Shown here: positions 12,001 to 23,792 of the stretch, one piece after another
Numbering within the stretch: position 1 is the first letter of the stretch
How the letters are laid out: every line of letters begins with the position of its first letter
Assembly (NCBI GenBank): GCA_036245805.1
Contig: BTRK01000005.1
Location: 29,927,469-29,991,468 of the forward strand
DNA length: 64,000 nucleotides
Reading direction: 5' to 3'
Origin: Pristionchus mayeri
Lineage: Eukaryota; Nematoda; Chromadorea; Rhabditida; Neodiplogasteridae
Position numbers and translations under genes: made by a program
Notes under the pieces: generated by a model
The model's input: the letters and a program-made list of their open reading frames with translations, nothing else
Database searches by the model: none
What the model was told of the DNA's origin: nothing

Positions 12001-14278
12001 ACGAAATGGAAAACCGAAAATCATTCAGGAGAGCGAATGAGAATCGTGGAAACAGAGGGATGAGAGGGGAATCATGCATTCATTGAGCGCCTCCCTCTCG
12101 ATTCTTCCCGGAATCCCACTAAATTTATGGCGGTTCTCAGAGTCTAGGGGTGAGCCCCTATCATGCGCGCGCAATATCCCAAGGCCCTGTCCCTCCGCCG
12201 ATTCAATTGTGACCACTCTAGATACACACATTCGCTAAGCATGCCCATGGGATGAGGAGTAGGGGAGAGACCGCTATGGAAGAATAGCAAGGGATGTTCT
12301 TGCTCGAATTTGCATAGCTGTCATTTCGGGTTTGTCACCAAATATGGAAGCGGGCTTTGAGCTGGCGCTCTTTAACTGCGCATGAGCGAGACTGATGTTA
12401 CGGCACTGCTAAAAGGCGCAAATTGCGATGGAACGAGTGGCGTTCAAGGCTCAGCGCCGATTATGGGGAAGAACGGGGAGGAGGAGGAAGGGGAGGAAGG
12501 TGATTGAACCTGATCGCGCCTGCTTTTAGTCTGAGCAGCCCCATAAAGAAAATTAGAGTCCGGTCGAAATGCGCCTTCGCTTGAGGTCAGACATGTGGCG
12601 AGCTAAGAATGAAGCATTCCAGTGCTTTATCGTACTTGCAGAAGTGCCCGATTCAGTTAAAGGCTGAGGACTGGCAACTTCGGAGAATCTGCACACTTTC
12701 CACTACGAAATACGTGTGAACAGACTGCGGGATTGCCTAATGGCGGGGTCGACTCATATTTCGCCTCCTCGTGTCACAGAGACACTCCCAGAGAGGGCAA
12801 GGGGGAACACCCATCTCCGGGAATGCGTAATTTTACTGCATACATCCCCCTCTCTCGGTGCATGATTAAAGGGTGCGGAAACACTTTGTTCCTTGTGAGG
12901 GATATGCGCACTCGGAAAAGGCAGAGGGAGAATATTATTGACACTCTCCTATTCTCGCTCGTTCTATCGTCTGCCAGAGAGAGCGAGATAGAGAGAGCCA
13001 TGCGCCAGTTTGGAATAACCGAGGAGAACCAGGGTGATGGGAGAGACACATAGTAGAACACCTATTGCAGATGAGATGAATCTGTCTCTCAAATTTACTC
13101 GCTACCTAGTGTTGTCTGATCGGCGAGACAGTGGTATAATTAGAGAGAGTAGGATGGGGAGAGTGAATGATCTGTGTGTATGGGGTCAGGTAACGGAAGT
13201 AATGAGCGCGATACAAGGTTAGTGCGGGAGGACTGATGAATGAGCGGGTTATTGACAGATTGGGGGGAGGAGGAGGGGAGAACGAGGAATGAGAGGAAGA
13301 GGGAAGTTTAGCTGGCTATTGAGGGACTAATGAAGGAATTCGAGGTAGGGCATATTTACGAAGTAAAATTATTGGAACTATTTTTGGATACTCAAGACTA
13401 AATTTACGTATAGGAGTGCAGAATGCGGAATCTGAAGCTCATAAGGAAGAATCTCTTTCTTCGCCGGATTTGTCACATGCCAGTCATACTCAGCGCGCAC
13501 TCGCTCAATTGAAATTTTGCGCGCACGCTCGAATCTGAAGTGGAGCGAGTGCCCACTTCGGTTCGTAGTACGAAGACCATATTTGGACGCCTCAGGGAAA
13601 ACCAGAAACAACGATGAATGAAAGGTAGTCAGGAGAAATTCTGCTATTTTTGATCTCAAAAGTGATCAAGCAATCGTATAGAAGCTGGCGATGGGAACCA
13701 CTCTGCGGTAGGCAAAGGAGGAGGTGGTGGAGTAAAACGTGAGAGTGGCCGCTTGAGGTAATGGAAAACACTTGAGCACACCTCGCTTCGCTCGCTTAGC
13801 AGGCCGAAGTCTCTCTTTATTTCCCACGTTCTTTCGCTGGTTAGAGAAAGTGAGAGAGCACGCGGATTGGAGAGAAGCAGAGAAGGTTGCTCCTTGGTTG
13901 TTAGCAGGGTCACTCGAGTTCTCGAACAAGGAGGAACGTCCGGCAGGGGAAATAGTTCGGCAGAACCCCTATTTTTCTTTACTGTCCAAGGAATTCCTGT
14001 ATTTTCCCCCGGACATTCCTGCCCAAGAGAACTTTTATCGCTTCCACCAGTCAACAAGCAAATCAAATCAATTTAATCACCTCGACAACACTCCCGAAAT
14101 AGTCAGATGGTATTATTTCGCACTACTCGAATTCGCACGAAATTCACAACAAAATTCGAGTCTCACCTCTGGACTGGAGCTTGTAATTGGAGAGAAATCT
14201 CCATTTGCATCATTCCCCTCGATCTCATTCGACTCTCCCCTCTCATTTCCTTCTCTCGCTCTCCCGCAGGACGGTCTA
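6024..14278. other. Long intergenic region, GA/CT-biased, no supported gene
   Basis: About 8.2 kb lies between the divergent IQGAP-like start and the uridine phosphorylase locus. Many short open frames occur, but none shows a recognisable domain, a consistent exon chain or a signal peptide I trust. The sequence is strongly biased to GAGAG/CTCTC tracts and contains several small hairpins built on CTCTCTC...GAGAGAG (for example near 8700-8750, 11280-11320, 12946-12995). It probably holds promoter sequence for the two flanking genes, but no individual element can be named. Confidence 0.5.
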
Positions 14279-17200
14279 ATGGCCCCCAATCACTCTGCGC
14301 CCGCTTAGGTTTCCATTTCTTTCTTACATTTTCCTGCAAATGAAGAGGTCAAAACATCATTGATCTTTGATCTTGTTAATATATTCATAATCACTATTGT
14401 TTTTTTTTCCATTTTAAAGATTTTCTCAGGTTACAGCCCAGAATGGAGCTGTTTCGACTTCGCGGGACGATTTCCTCTACCACTTCGGTCTCTCCACCGT
14501 AGCCATCGACATGCCCAAGCATTTCGGCGACGTTAAGGTACGGTACATATCTTACTGAAGTTACGGTACAATGGATGCGGTAGTCATGCTACAGTACTCT
14601 TCCAGTTCGTGTGCGCTGGCGGGAGCGCGAGCCGAGCGAAGCACTTCGCCGACGAGTTCGCTTGCGAGATCGGTGGGACGCACTCATGATTGGAAAGATT
14701 ACTGTATCGATTCAGGTGTGCCCAAGTCTGTCAACTTCTCGCGCAGCGACCGCTTCGTGATCTACAAGACGGGTACGGTAGATGAATTGCAAATATTTAC
14801 GCGGAATCGTCAACTGATTTTTATGGGAATTATTTTGACTATTTCCAATAAATCAAGATAATGCAGGTGCGGTGCTGTGGATCAACCACGGGATGGGCAC
14901 TCCCTCCCTCTCCATCATGCTCATCGAGACACTCAAGCTGCTGCACCACGCGAGAGCCACCGACGTCATCTTCGTGCGCATGGGAACCAGCGGAGGAGAG
15001 GAGTGATCTTAGATCTTTCCTAATGACCGCCAATCCATTATTAGGAAAGACTACTACTACTTTAGATCACTTGCGAATATTTCGAGTGAACTGGATTGTT
15101 GAACAGTTTTATCTGAACTTACTTTTTCGTATAACATTTTCAACTAAATATTATTCAAATGATCCTATAATGAGGTTGAATCACCGTCTCAAATGATGGT
15201 CTGAATCAGAATGATCTTTGATCCCTTCAGGAGTGGGCGTCTCTCCTGGTTCGGTGATCATCTCCTCTGGCGCCCTCAACGGGGAGCTGAATGAGGAATA
15301 CGTCCAGTGGATCGGAGGCAAGAAGGTTGGTCTTTGATCTTTCAAGCCAATACTTGGAATTGCACGTTTTTGTTGATGTGATCTTTGAAATACGATAAGA
15401 TTAATGCTATCAAATTTCAACGATCAAGTCGTCAGGGCTCAACGACGACTCTTTTTGCATAGCTAAATTGCAAAATATGCGAATTGACTGAGGCAGTCTC
15501 ATTTATAATCAAAGGCCATTCGAATATGTATTAGGTTGTTGCGAAAGTCTTGTCGCGTGCGTAACTACACCGATTTCGCTTCTCTGGAATTTATGTTGAC
15601 TGACCTCATAATATATGTTAGGTACATACATGCGCACCATAGCCATGTAGTTACCCCTAGTGAAGCGCCTATAGAAAACCAGAAAATTTCACGAATTTTA
15701 TTTTGAGTGAAAATGTGATAAAAATAAGTTCTAAATTTATCATAGCCTAAAAACAACTAGCGACTTCCGAAATATTTCTTGTGAAATGATAATAGAGGAA
15801 GGGTCGCTTGTTCGGATAAGCCCAATATGCCTAACATTTAAGTCTGCTGCGAGCACAAATTGCGCCAAATAAGGTAATTTTCTTCGTGGAAATTTGATGT
15901 TCTTTATTTTGAAATTCGAATTTTGCCGGGGAAATATTCTACCAACCCCAACATGAAATAGCAAGTCAATCACCTCACATATTATGTTTGTCAGGCTGAT
16001 ATACATTCCCATATACATTGGAACGAAAATGAGACGATAAAACATGCATTCGAGAATTCTCGTCCAAGCTTGATTTCGAAATATGTAAAAATTTTCAGAA
16101 AGGCATTTGTGCCTGACTATCTATTAATGATCCCTGGTAATGCCTGTGGCATGAGGTTTATGCATATGTTATGCGTTTGGCCATATCACTCTTTTACGAG
16201 TAGTAGTAAACGTAGAAACGAGCATGTCGGTGATATCAGTCGGCAGTGTTTCGTTTAGCACTGTTAATTTGTTAATGATCCTTTAGCTGCGGAGTAAGGT
16301 GCGCTAGGAAGACTATCCAATACCTCATCGATAGTAATTAGCTACATGATATCTATAGCTGAAATAAGGACTATAGGCGCTACAATGTTCAAGCATTATG
16401 ACGCGACAAGACTCGCAACAACCTGATACTTCTGAGATCAACGACCACTCCGCAGGTCGTTCATCCCACTCGACTCTGCCCTTCCCTGGCCGCCGATCTC
16501 TCCACTCTCGCTGCCCACATGCATCTGCCCGCCGTCAGTGGCAAGACACTCTGTGCCGACGACTTCTACGAGGGTACGGTAGATACACCATGCCCATTTC
16601 GCAGATACAATTGACTGAATTACTTGAATGTTAACATTAGTTTATGAGTGTCTTTTTAAAGTAATAAAAGAAGATTAATAAAAATAAATTAAAATCATTT
16701 AATTAATTAATTTCAGGCCAGATGCGTCTCGATGGCTTCTTCTGCGAGTACAGCGAGGTGGACAAGCTGAGGTGGCAATCTATGATGTTTCATCTATGAT
16801 CTGTGTATTCTTGCTTATTTTTTGATTTTCGATTCAAAGGTTGGCCATTGACCACCATTGGCTGTTCATCTCAATTGTTTGACCATATTTTTTATGATCT
16901 CTGATCTTTGATCTTTCTCAGTTTCCTCTCTTCTCTGCACGATCGCGGCGTCCGCAACATCGAGATGGAGAGCACGGCATTCGCAGCCATCACTGCAAGG
17001 GCAGGAGTGAGGGGTGAGCGAGTTATCTCTAATCTTTGATCTTTTCTTTTCCGCATAATTCAAAAGCCAGATGAGAAACCCTCGTAGTTTCGAACTCTGA
17101 TCAAGAAATGGTTCAGTTGGCAATAAGGCTGTTGACCAGCAATGAGAATAGGACACATTAGAGATTGATGTTGTCTAATGATGATGCAATCTTCGCTCAC

Positions 17201-17485
17201 AGCTGCCATCGTGTGCGTGGCTCTTCTGAATCGGATGGTCGAGGACTAAGTGACTATCTCGAAGGAGAAATACCTCGAATTCGAGACGAGACCGTACAAG
17301 CTAGTCGCCACGTTCATCAGGTCTGTGATGTTTCATTAAAAAATAATAAAAAGTATTTTTTTGTATTTTCTGGAGAAAAAATACCACCAGCTTGTGCACA
17401 TTCACAATGATAAAATGTTTTTATGACAAGTAATAACCGACGTGTATTTTCTCTAAATCATTGCAGAAAGCATCTCAAGATCTGA
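14279..17485 (+). pseudogene. upp-1: Uridine phosphorylase, apparently disabled
   Basis: Exons 14430-14537, 14606-14672, 14716-14772, 14867-about 14995, 15231-15325, 16456-16573, 16717-16771, 16922-17013, 17203-17320 and 17467-17485 follow the uridine phosphorylase family in order: DFLYHFGLST, HFGDVK, VCAGGSASRAK, NHGMGTPSLSIMLIE, VRMGTSGG, LCADDFYEGQMRLDG, VRNIEMESTAFAA, CVALLNRMVED. The enzyme cleaves uridine with phosphate to uracil and ribose-1-phosphate in pyrimidine salvage. A likely first exon, 14279-14308, starts after a CCCGCAG acceptor but ends in an in-frame TAG just before a GT. Exon 4 lacks a GT donor in the phase needed by exon 5: the only nearby GT (15003) shifts the frame, and the unspliced frame hits TGA. 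Exon 9 has an in-frame TAA (17247-17249) where a Gln codon is expected from the family. All other joints keep phase. A mariner-type element lies in the intron after exon 5. Assembly errors or a null allele are alternatives to a fixed pseudogene. Confidence 0.85.
15531..16426. mobile_element. Mariner-type element, about 0.9 kb
   Basis: Inverted ends TTAGGTTGTTGCGAAAGTCT (left) and the complement of TCAGGTTGTTGCGAGTCTTG (right) are each bordered by TA, the target duplication of Tc1/mariner elements. No intact transposase frame is visible. It is inserted in the intron between uridine phosphorylase exons 5 and 6. Confidence 0.8.
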
Positions 17486-17855
17486 GATTCGCAAGGAAGT
17501 CTGAAAATTTGGACAAGAACAACTCACTCGCCTCCTACTCAATTGATAAATCGATTTGTGTATCCCAAACTCATTTTTGTGATATATGGTGCAATGCATA
17601 AATGTAATATGATACAATGAATACCCGAAAATAAATCCTATTTCCTTAACATTTTAGGGTACTGTTTAAAATTCGAAAATAAATAAATTACGAAAAATAA
17701 ATTTTCTTTGTTCGAGTGTAATTGAATTTTAGGCCGATCGATCGTTCACTTCCTCGTTCTCCCTAGTCGATTATCGGTCGACTGCAGGAAAGTGAGCTGA
17801 TATTGGCCTCTCGCTTGCTCTTTTTCTCTTCCTAGTGCAAATAATCCATTCAGGT
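17486..17855. other. Short intergenic spacer
   Basis: AT-rich 3' flank of the uridine phosphorylase locus with AATAAA-like strings near 17630, then the presumed upstream region of the small secreted-protein gene. No coding exon was found. Confidence 0.4.
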
Positions 17856-18424
17856 ATGAGGCTGATTTGGATCTGCCTGCTGCTGGTCGTCCTTCTTGAG
17901 GGCCAGCGTCCTCCGAAGCGGCCTCGCCAAGGAAATCCGTACGGGTACACCGTCGCGTCACGCGCCAAGATCCGACCGGGAAATGCCAGAGGAGAGGTGA
18001 AGAGATTGTCATCGAAAAACTCGTCCTCAGCTGTGTATTTTTCCGCAGGGGCCAGCGAGTAACACACGATCGGAGGCGGAGCGAAGGGAAGCGGAGAGAC
18101 GGAGGCAGCAAGGAGCTCGGAGAGCGCTCCTGCCGCAGCTGATGCGGGTAACGAGTGCAGTTATTTACTGTTTTTTTCGCGGGTATAAGAATGACACATA
18201 AAATTTCGTTTCGATCACCGTCGCCGAAAAAAACGTTCAGAACAAATATCAGGCCTCTCACGAGAGGAACGGGACAATTCGGCGTTTTCAGTTGACATTC
18301 AAATTTTCGAAAATCTTGTTTATTATATTTCCAGTCATTATTTGACTAGACTAACCTAAATCTGAAGTTTCAGATTTTTTGGCACGTGTTGCAGCTGCAG
18401 CAGGCTGCTGCAAAGTTCAAATGA
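17856..18424 (+). CDS. Small predicted secreted protein, unknown family
   Basis: Three exons join in frame: 17856-17996, 18049-18147 and 18374-18424, giving about 96 residues. The ATG lies two bases after a CCATTCAG acceptor, as in spliced-leader genes. The N-terminus MRLIWICLLLVVLLEG is a good signal peptide. The rest is basic, with RPPKRPRQ near the N-terminus, a highly charged middle (SEAERREAERRRQQ) containing dibasic sites, and a final amphipathic piece ending IFWHVLQLQQAAAKFK. No cysteines lie in the mature part, which argues against a disulfide-rich peptide. Dibasic sites would allow a neuropeptide or peptide-hormone precursor, but no known repeat or amidation signal is seen. I do not recognise the family. 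The third exon is the least certain; without it the frame continues past 18147 to a stop. Confidence 0.5.
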
Positions 18425-18689
18425 AGTGTGTTGAATATAGATGTTTCCAGCAACAAATTTGGTGATTTATGTTTACGCAAGTGTTTCTATGATCAAATGA
18501 ACGATTTTGACATACTTTGTTCATTTTTCATGTTTGCGACCGTTGCAGCAGGTGCATTTCAGACATGATTTTAATTTACCACAGATTCCACGATTGTTCC
18601 CCCCTCTCCAAACTTTCTCAGTTTGTAGAGCTTGAAATTCTACATATACCACGTTTTTTGCAGATTTTATGTCGGGAGTCCTGATAGTC

Positions 18690-18960
18690 TCCCAGATCGA
18701 CGAAAGTCTCGTAATGGGCTGCACAGTTCACGGTCCGTAAAATCACAATCTCAAAGTCGCGGGTTCGAGTCTCGGTGCAGGCAAAATGTTCTTTTGAAAT
18801 TTATTTGCATAGTTGTAATCATATATTGTGATATTCCTTGCCTTACCAAGTTAGCAAAAACACTTTTGCTTGCACCGGGACTCGAACCCGCGACTTTGAG
18901 ATTGTGATTTCACGGACCGTGAACCGTGCAGCCCATTACGAGACTTTCGTCGATCTGGGA
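18690..18960. repeat. Inverted pair of tRNA-like units
   Basis: Arms of about 90 bp at each end are near-perfect reverse complements around a 90-bp AT-rich centre. Each arm contains GGGTTCGAGTC, which fits a Pol III B-box/T-arm (CGGG-loop-CCCG stem in the right copy, read on the minus strand). No full cloverleaf could be drawn with confidence, so this looks like a tRNA-derived repeat rather than a functional tRNA gene. Confidence 0.6.
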
Positions 18961-20036
18961 AGGTCCATGGAGATCTGTTCAAGATCATCGATCATCTCGT
19001 CATGATAAACACACCATATCTCTGATATTATTGACCTATTATGTGTCTAGTGTTCCGTTCTTCGTTCATTTCATCTTTTTCTTATCCACTTCTTATCTTT
19101 TCCTCAGTAGAACGAATCCAGAGGTTGGTTTGAATACTGAAACAACAAATTGAGAGTAGAAAATCCACTCATCCAACATTTGCATTTTCACTCTCTCAAC
19201 TTTATTACTCTCTCGCTCCCTCCAACCAACCCATTGTCTCCCCCTCCTCCTCCATTCATTCTCGACTTTTTCGCTCATCGCGCGCAGTCGCCTCTCCCTC
19301 GTCTCCTTCTCCTCCTATGGTGAGATCCTTACTAAACTGCTTCTCCTCTCTCTCTGAGTATCGCATCTTCGCCACTCATTCTAACATCCATAGTCTACTA
19401 GTGCATTTCTTTCCATTTAGGTTATTTACAGTACCCCATTCTCTACAGTATTTTTCGCTGTACTCTACTCCTACTGTAAATAATTCGATACTTCAGGAAG
19501 TTTTCACTCTCGCGCGAGCAAGAACAATTGGTAATTGAATGAATAAGCGATCGTAAGATAATGGAATGCGAAAACAAGGCACGGAATCCTAAAGTTGAAC
19601 CAAACCGATGTTTCTGTCCATCGCACAGAAAAATGGGGTATTGATAATGCAGAGTGTCTCGGTGGGCGCCCACCGAGACACTCTGCATTATCAATACCCC
19701 ATTTATTATGTCTAATCATAATCTTATTCCCTGTGCCGTATTTCCCTACCTTGCCCTTCACTACCGTACCCATACCATACTTAGCAAGCTGAGGAGTGCC
19801 ATACCCTAACACATATTCAAGATATCTTTGTTCCGTATTGTTTGCACACCTTTTCAGGTACTGTAGGTAGTCAACGAATCTTTGAATAATACACTCGAGA
19901 CTCTAGGTCCGAGAGCGACAGGAGTGTGAAAACAGGCGTCATTGAAAGCATAATGATCTGGTCACAAGCCTGAGGTACAGTTGCCATAATATTTACCCTG
20001 TTTTCGAACGCTACCAAAACAAATCGTTTATTGCAG
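18961..20036. other. Non-coding stretch with a perfect palindrome
   Basis: No supported gene. CT-rich tracts occur at 19180-19380. The notable item is the 74-bp palindrome listed separately. Confidence 0.45.
19631..19704. repeat. Perfect 74-bp palindrome with no loop
   Basis: Two 37-base arms are exact reverse complements meeting at GGGC|GCCC (centre between 19667 and 19668). The bases just outside no longer pair. Confidence 0.95.
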
Positions 20037-20402
20037 AACTTCGCGAACTGAAAGGAGCGAGAGCCGCATCGGACAAAGAAGGCGCTTTTGAGGAGTCATT
20101 CTAACCAAGACGAGCAGAAAATTTCGTAAAAGATGCATACCGCGATAGAAGCCAGAAGGGGGACATCAATCATCCGTGCCAAGAAATGCTTCGGTTCTCT
20201 CAGAAGACTTCGCTTGTCAAGACAGCACTGAAGAATTACGAGAACACATGAACGGTATGCCAAATTCCGTTCGAAATCAGAACCTAAGAATACTGATCGT
20301 CTTACTGTCTGCCGTTGTCAATCGTAATCATTGCAGATATCAATCAACTGAACTGCGAAGGGATTATTGCCGAGGAATGGGAAGTAGCGCCTGAGGAGTG
20401 AG
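20037..20402 (+). pseudogene. Possible remnant of a helical protein gene
   Basis: After a TTATTGCAG acceptor, a short frame reads LRELKGARAASDKEG and then stops (TAA). Further on, EDFACQDSTEELREHMN ends at a donor (GTATGC) and joins in phase, across an intron ending CATTGCAG, to DINQLNCEGIIAEEWEV and a TGA. Charged, helix-prone sequence and good splice sites suggest real exons, but the chain is short and broken and I recognise no family. It could be chance. Confidence 0.3.
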
Positions 20403-20452
20403 GACACTTGCAGAAGGAGGTAGAGCAGGTATACCAGACGGCGAACGATTTA

Positions 20453-21349
20453 TTAGGTTGGTGCGAAAGTTTCTGACTATTTATTTTTCATAATTTCTCC
20501 TAGCCTATTTCGATTGCCTGCAATTCCTCTATAGTTTTAGTGACGTCAGTAGTGGTGGAGTACAGGAAAACATTAACATTGGATATATCGGTTATTGAAC
20601 GTGAGAACATTATTTTCATATCGAAACTGCCGAAAATGGTGTTTTTCGGTGTTTTTGGTTGAACTCAACTTCTCAAATATTTGACACCTCCTGAATTTGC
20701 CCAACATATATGTAGTAGGGCAAGAGTTGTTTGTTCGGTTAAATGTGAAAAACTGGGTCTTCATTGCGAGAGAGAAGAGAGAAACAACAAAAAGTGCTGA
20801 GTTCGATGTTAAAATTTCTTAATCGCGGTTCCGAAATATCCTAATTACCTATTGATTGATGAATCTGTTCCTAAATATAACTGTGTTCTAAGATAGGAAG
20901 GTAGAAAATAATGAACCACTATTGAGCTCTCAAGGTCGATCTATAGGAGTACAGTGTCAGAAAATGCAAAACAAGCATTTTCCAATTAGCGTAGTTTACT
21001 GATTTGGCCAAAATGCTAAGCGGGAATTCAGGGGACCAGAATTGCTGAAGAGTCAAATTATACGCCTGTGTAATAGGCTTCTCAATAATCCTTCACGTTT
21101 GTCTCGATCTCATTTGTCCTTGGAGTTACGATCAATTGAATAGTATTGAAAATCAAGAACAGTTTAGAGTTTGACTGTGAATAGTGTCATCCTTGCTGAT
21201 CGAATTGGCCTGATATTGCATCGCGTAAAAAGGATTCCCTAGCTTTCATCAACTATGAATAACCATTAGTTTATTGGCTGAATGAGATGGGCGGGGTAGG
21301 TCAAAATTCCCGAACATGAAAATAGTCAGAAACTTTCGCACCAACCTAA
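20453..21349. mobile_element. Mariner-type element, about 0.9 kb
   Basis: Ends TTAGGTTGGTGCGAAAGTTT and its exact complement are bordered by TA on both sides. No intact transposase was found. The terminal repeats match the family motif of the elements at 15531 and 51876 but differ from base 9 onward. Confidence 0.85.
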
Positions 21350-21599
21350 TATGTTCGCTGAACGAGAACCCACGTTTCGCAATCTTCCAAGCAATAATTA
21401 ATCCGGAACAATGCGTTCAAATGATAAATAGGAAAATCATTTTAGGAAATTTATTTAATTGAAAGATATTCGAACATCATTGATCAAATATAAAATAGGA
21501 TAAAAATAAACATATTTTACAATATAAACAAATAGCAGCTAATAAATTGATGCGGATGATGCCTGCAAAGAATAAGTCTACAAAATAAAAATAATATTA

Positions 21600-23653
21600 T
21601 AAATACGAATGAACTCAAAAATAACCAAACATATTCGGATGGAGCGACGACAACATCGACGACGAAGAAGAGTTGTAGTTACTGGGAGGTTGCCTGAGTC
21701 CGCAGGCACTTCTCCGGCGTCTCGTTGAGAGTTCGCTGTAGGATTCTCAGACCTTCCGCTTCATCCGTCCAAAGTAGAGGGACGAATCTGGGAAGGGTCG
21801 TGGTGACCCTTCTCCGACTACCTCGCTGAGAGGCGTCGCAGGATTGACCAGACCTTTCTCTTCGTCCGGTAAAGGGACTAGAATAGAAACCTAGTTTTAT
21901 TCCTCTTATACCTTGGTATGTTCAACAAAGGATGCGGATGCAAAGCAATCGACGCCAACTTCACAAGATGACGGGATAGGAGGGGCAGGGTCGAAAATAT
22001 TCAATGGGCTACGGAATATCACAAAAAGTTGATGAAACATCAAATATAATCCTACTGCTAACATAAATAATTTGAAAAATAATACACAATTTGACAATAC
22101 TTCTAAAAACTCACAAGCATGGTAAGAACGCTTGACTGATTTCAATAAATAATAATTATAAATACGAATGAACTCAAAAATAACCAAACATATTCGGATG
22201 GAGCGACGACAACATCGACGACGAAGAAGAGTTGTAGTTACTGGGAGGTTGCCTGAGTCCGCAGGCACTTCTCGGCGTCTCGTTGAGAGTTCGCTGTAGG
22301 ATTCTCAGACCTTCCGCTTCATCCGTCCAAAGTAGAGGGACGAAACTGGGAAGGGTCGTGGTGACCCTTCTCCGACTACCTCGCTGAGAGGCGTCGCAGG
22401 ATTGACCAGACCTTTCTCTTCGTCCGGTAAAGGGACTAGAATAGAAACCTAGTTTTATTCCTCTTATACCTTGGTGAGTTCAACAAAGGATGCGGATGCA
22501 AAGCAATCGACGCCAACTTCACAAGATGACGGGATAGGAGGGGCAGGGTCGAAAATATTCAATGGGCTACGGAATATCACAAACAGTTGATGAAACATCA
22601 AATATAATCCTACTGCTAACATAAATAATTTGAAAAATAATACACAATTTGACAATACTTCTAAAAACTCACAAGCATGGTAAGAACGCTAGACTGATTT
22701 CAATAAATAATAATTATAAATACGAATGAACTCAAAAATAACCAAACATATTCGGATGGAGCGACGACAACATCGACGACGAAGAAGAGTTGTAGTTACT
22801 GGGAGGTTGCCTGAGTCCGCAGGCACTTCTCCGGCGTCTCGTTGAGAGTTCGCTGTAGGATTCTCAGACCTTCCGCTTCATCCGTCCAAAGTAGAGGGAC
22901 GAAACTGGGAAGGGTCGTGGTGACCCTTCTCCGACTACCTCGCTGAGAGGCGTCGCAGGATTGACCAGACCTTTCTCTTCGTCCGGTAAAGGGACTAGAA
23001 TAGAAACCTAGTTTTATTCCTCTTATACCTTGGTAAGTTCAACAAAGGATGCGGATGCAAAGCAATCGACGCCAACTTCACAAGATGACGGGATAGGAGG
23101 GGCAGGGTCGAAAATATTCAATGGGCTACGGAATATCACAAACAGTTGATGAAACATCAAATATAATCCTACTGCTAACATAAATAATTTGAAAAATAAT
23201 ACACAATTTGACAATACTTCTAAAAACTCACAAGCATGGTAAGAACGCTAGACTGATTTCAATAAATAATAATTATAAATACGAATGAACTCAAAAATAA
23301 CCAAACATATTCGGATGGAGCGACGACAACATCGACGACGAAGAAGAGTTGTAGTTACTGGGAGGTTGCCTGAGTCCGCAGGCACTTCTCCGGCGTCTCG
23401 TTGAGAGTTCGCTGTAGGATTCTCAGACCTTCCGCTTCATCCGTCCAAAGTAGAGGGACGAAACTGGGAAGGGTCGTGGTGACCCTTCTCCGACTACCTC
23501 GCTGAGAGGCGTCGCAGGATTGACCAGACCTTTCTCTTCGTCCGGTAAAGGGACTAGAATAGAAACCTAGTTTTATTCCTCTTATACCTTGGTAAGTTCA
23601 ACAAAGGATGCGGATGCAAAGCAATCGACGCCAACTTCACAAGATGACGGGAA
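21600..23653. repeat. Tandem array of a 559-bp unit, 3.7 copies
   Basis: Unit starts (AAATACGAATGAACTC) are at 21600, 22160, 22718 and 23277, so the periods are 560, 558 and 559. Copies differ by a few bases, such as one C deletion near 22273 in the second unit. The last copy stops after about 377 bp. Each unit has a minus-strand frame with a hydrophobic run (VLFFKLFMLAVGLYLMF), but its upstream part is not conserved in frame, so coding is doubtful. Confidence 0.92.
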
Positions 23654-23670
23654 AGGACAGCTTATGCTGG

Positions 23671-23792
23671 ATTCATAGTCGAAAAAGCTGGGGGGTCGCT
23701 CTCTTCATTTCCCGAACTCTCTCGATCGGCCGATCGGCGAGAGAGTTCGGGAAATGAAGAGAGTGACCCCTCAGCTTTTATCGACTATGAAT
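23671..23792. repeat. Hairpin of about 120 bp
   Basis: Inverted arms start ATTCATAGTCGA and meet at GATCGGCCGATC. The inner 40 bases of each arm (CTCTCTTCATTTCCCGAACT region) pair almost perfectly. It lies immediately after the tandem array. Confidence 0.88.

Noticed and set aside
13772..14308. 178-codon plus-strand frame before the uridine phosphorylase exons
   Set aside because: No family resemblance; only its last 30 bases look like a trans-spliced first exon of the downstream locus.
17746..18261. 171-codon minus-strand frame opposite the small secreted protein
   Set aside because: It lacks a start context and splice logic; the plus-strand signal peptide and phased exons explain the openness better.
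21906..22268. Minus-strand hydrophobic frame in the tandem repeat as a membrane protein
   Set aside because: The frame is 120 codons in one unit only and about 63 in the others; no splice-supported extension.
22000..23700. CRISPR array
   Set aside because: Repeat units are 559 bp with no short repeat/spacer pattern, and the genome is eukaryotic.
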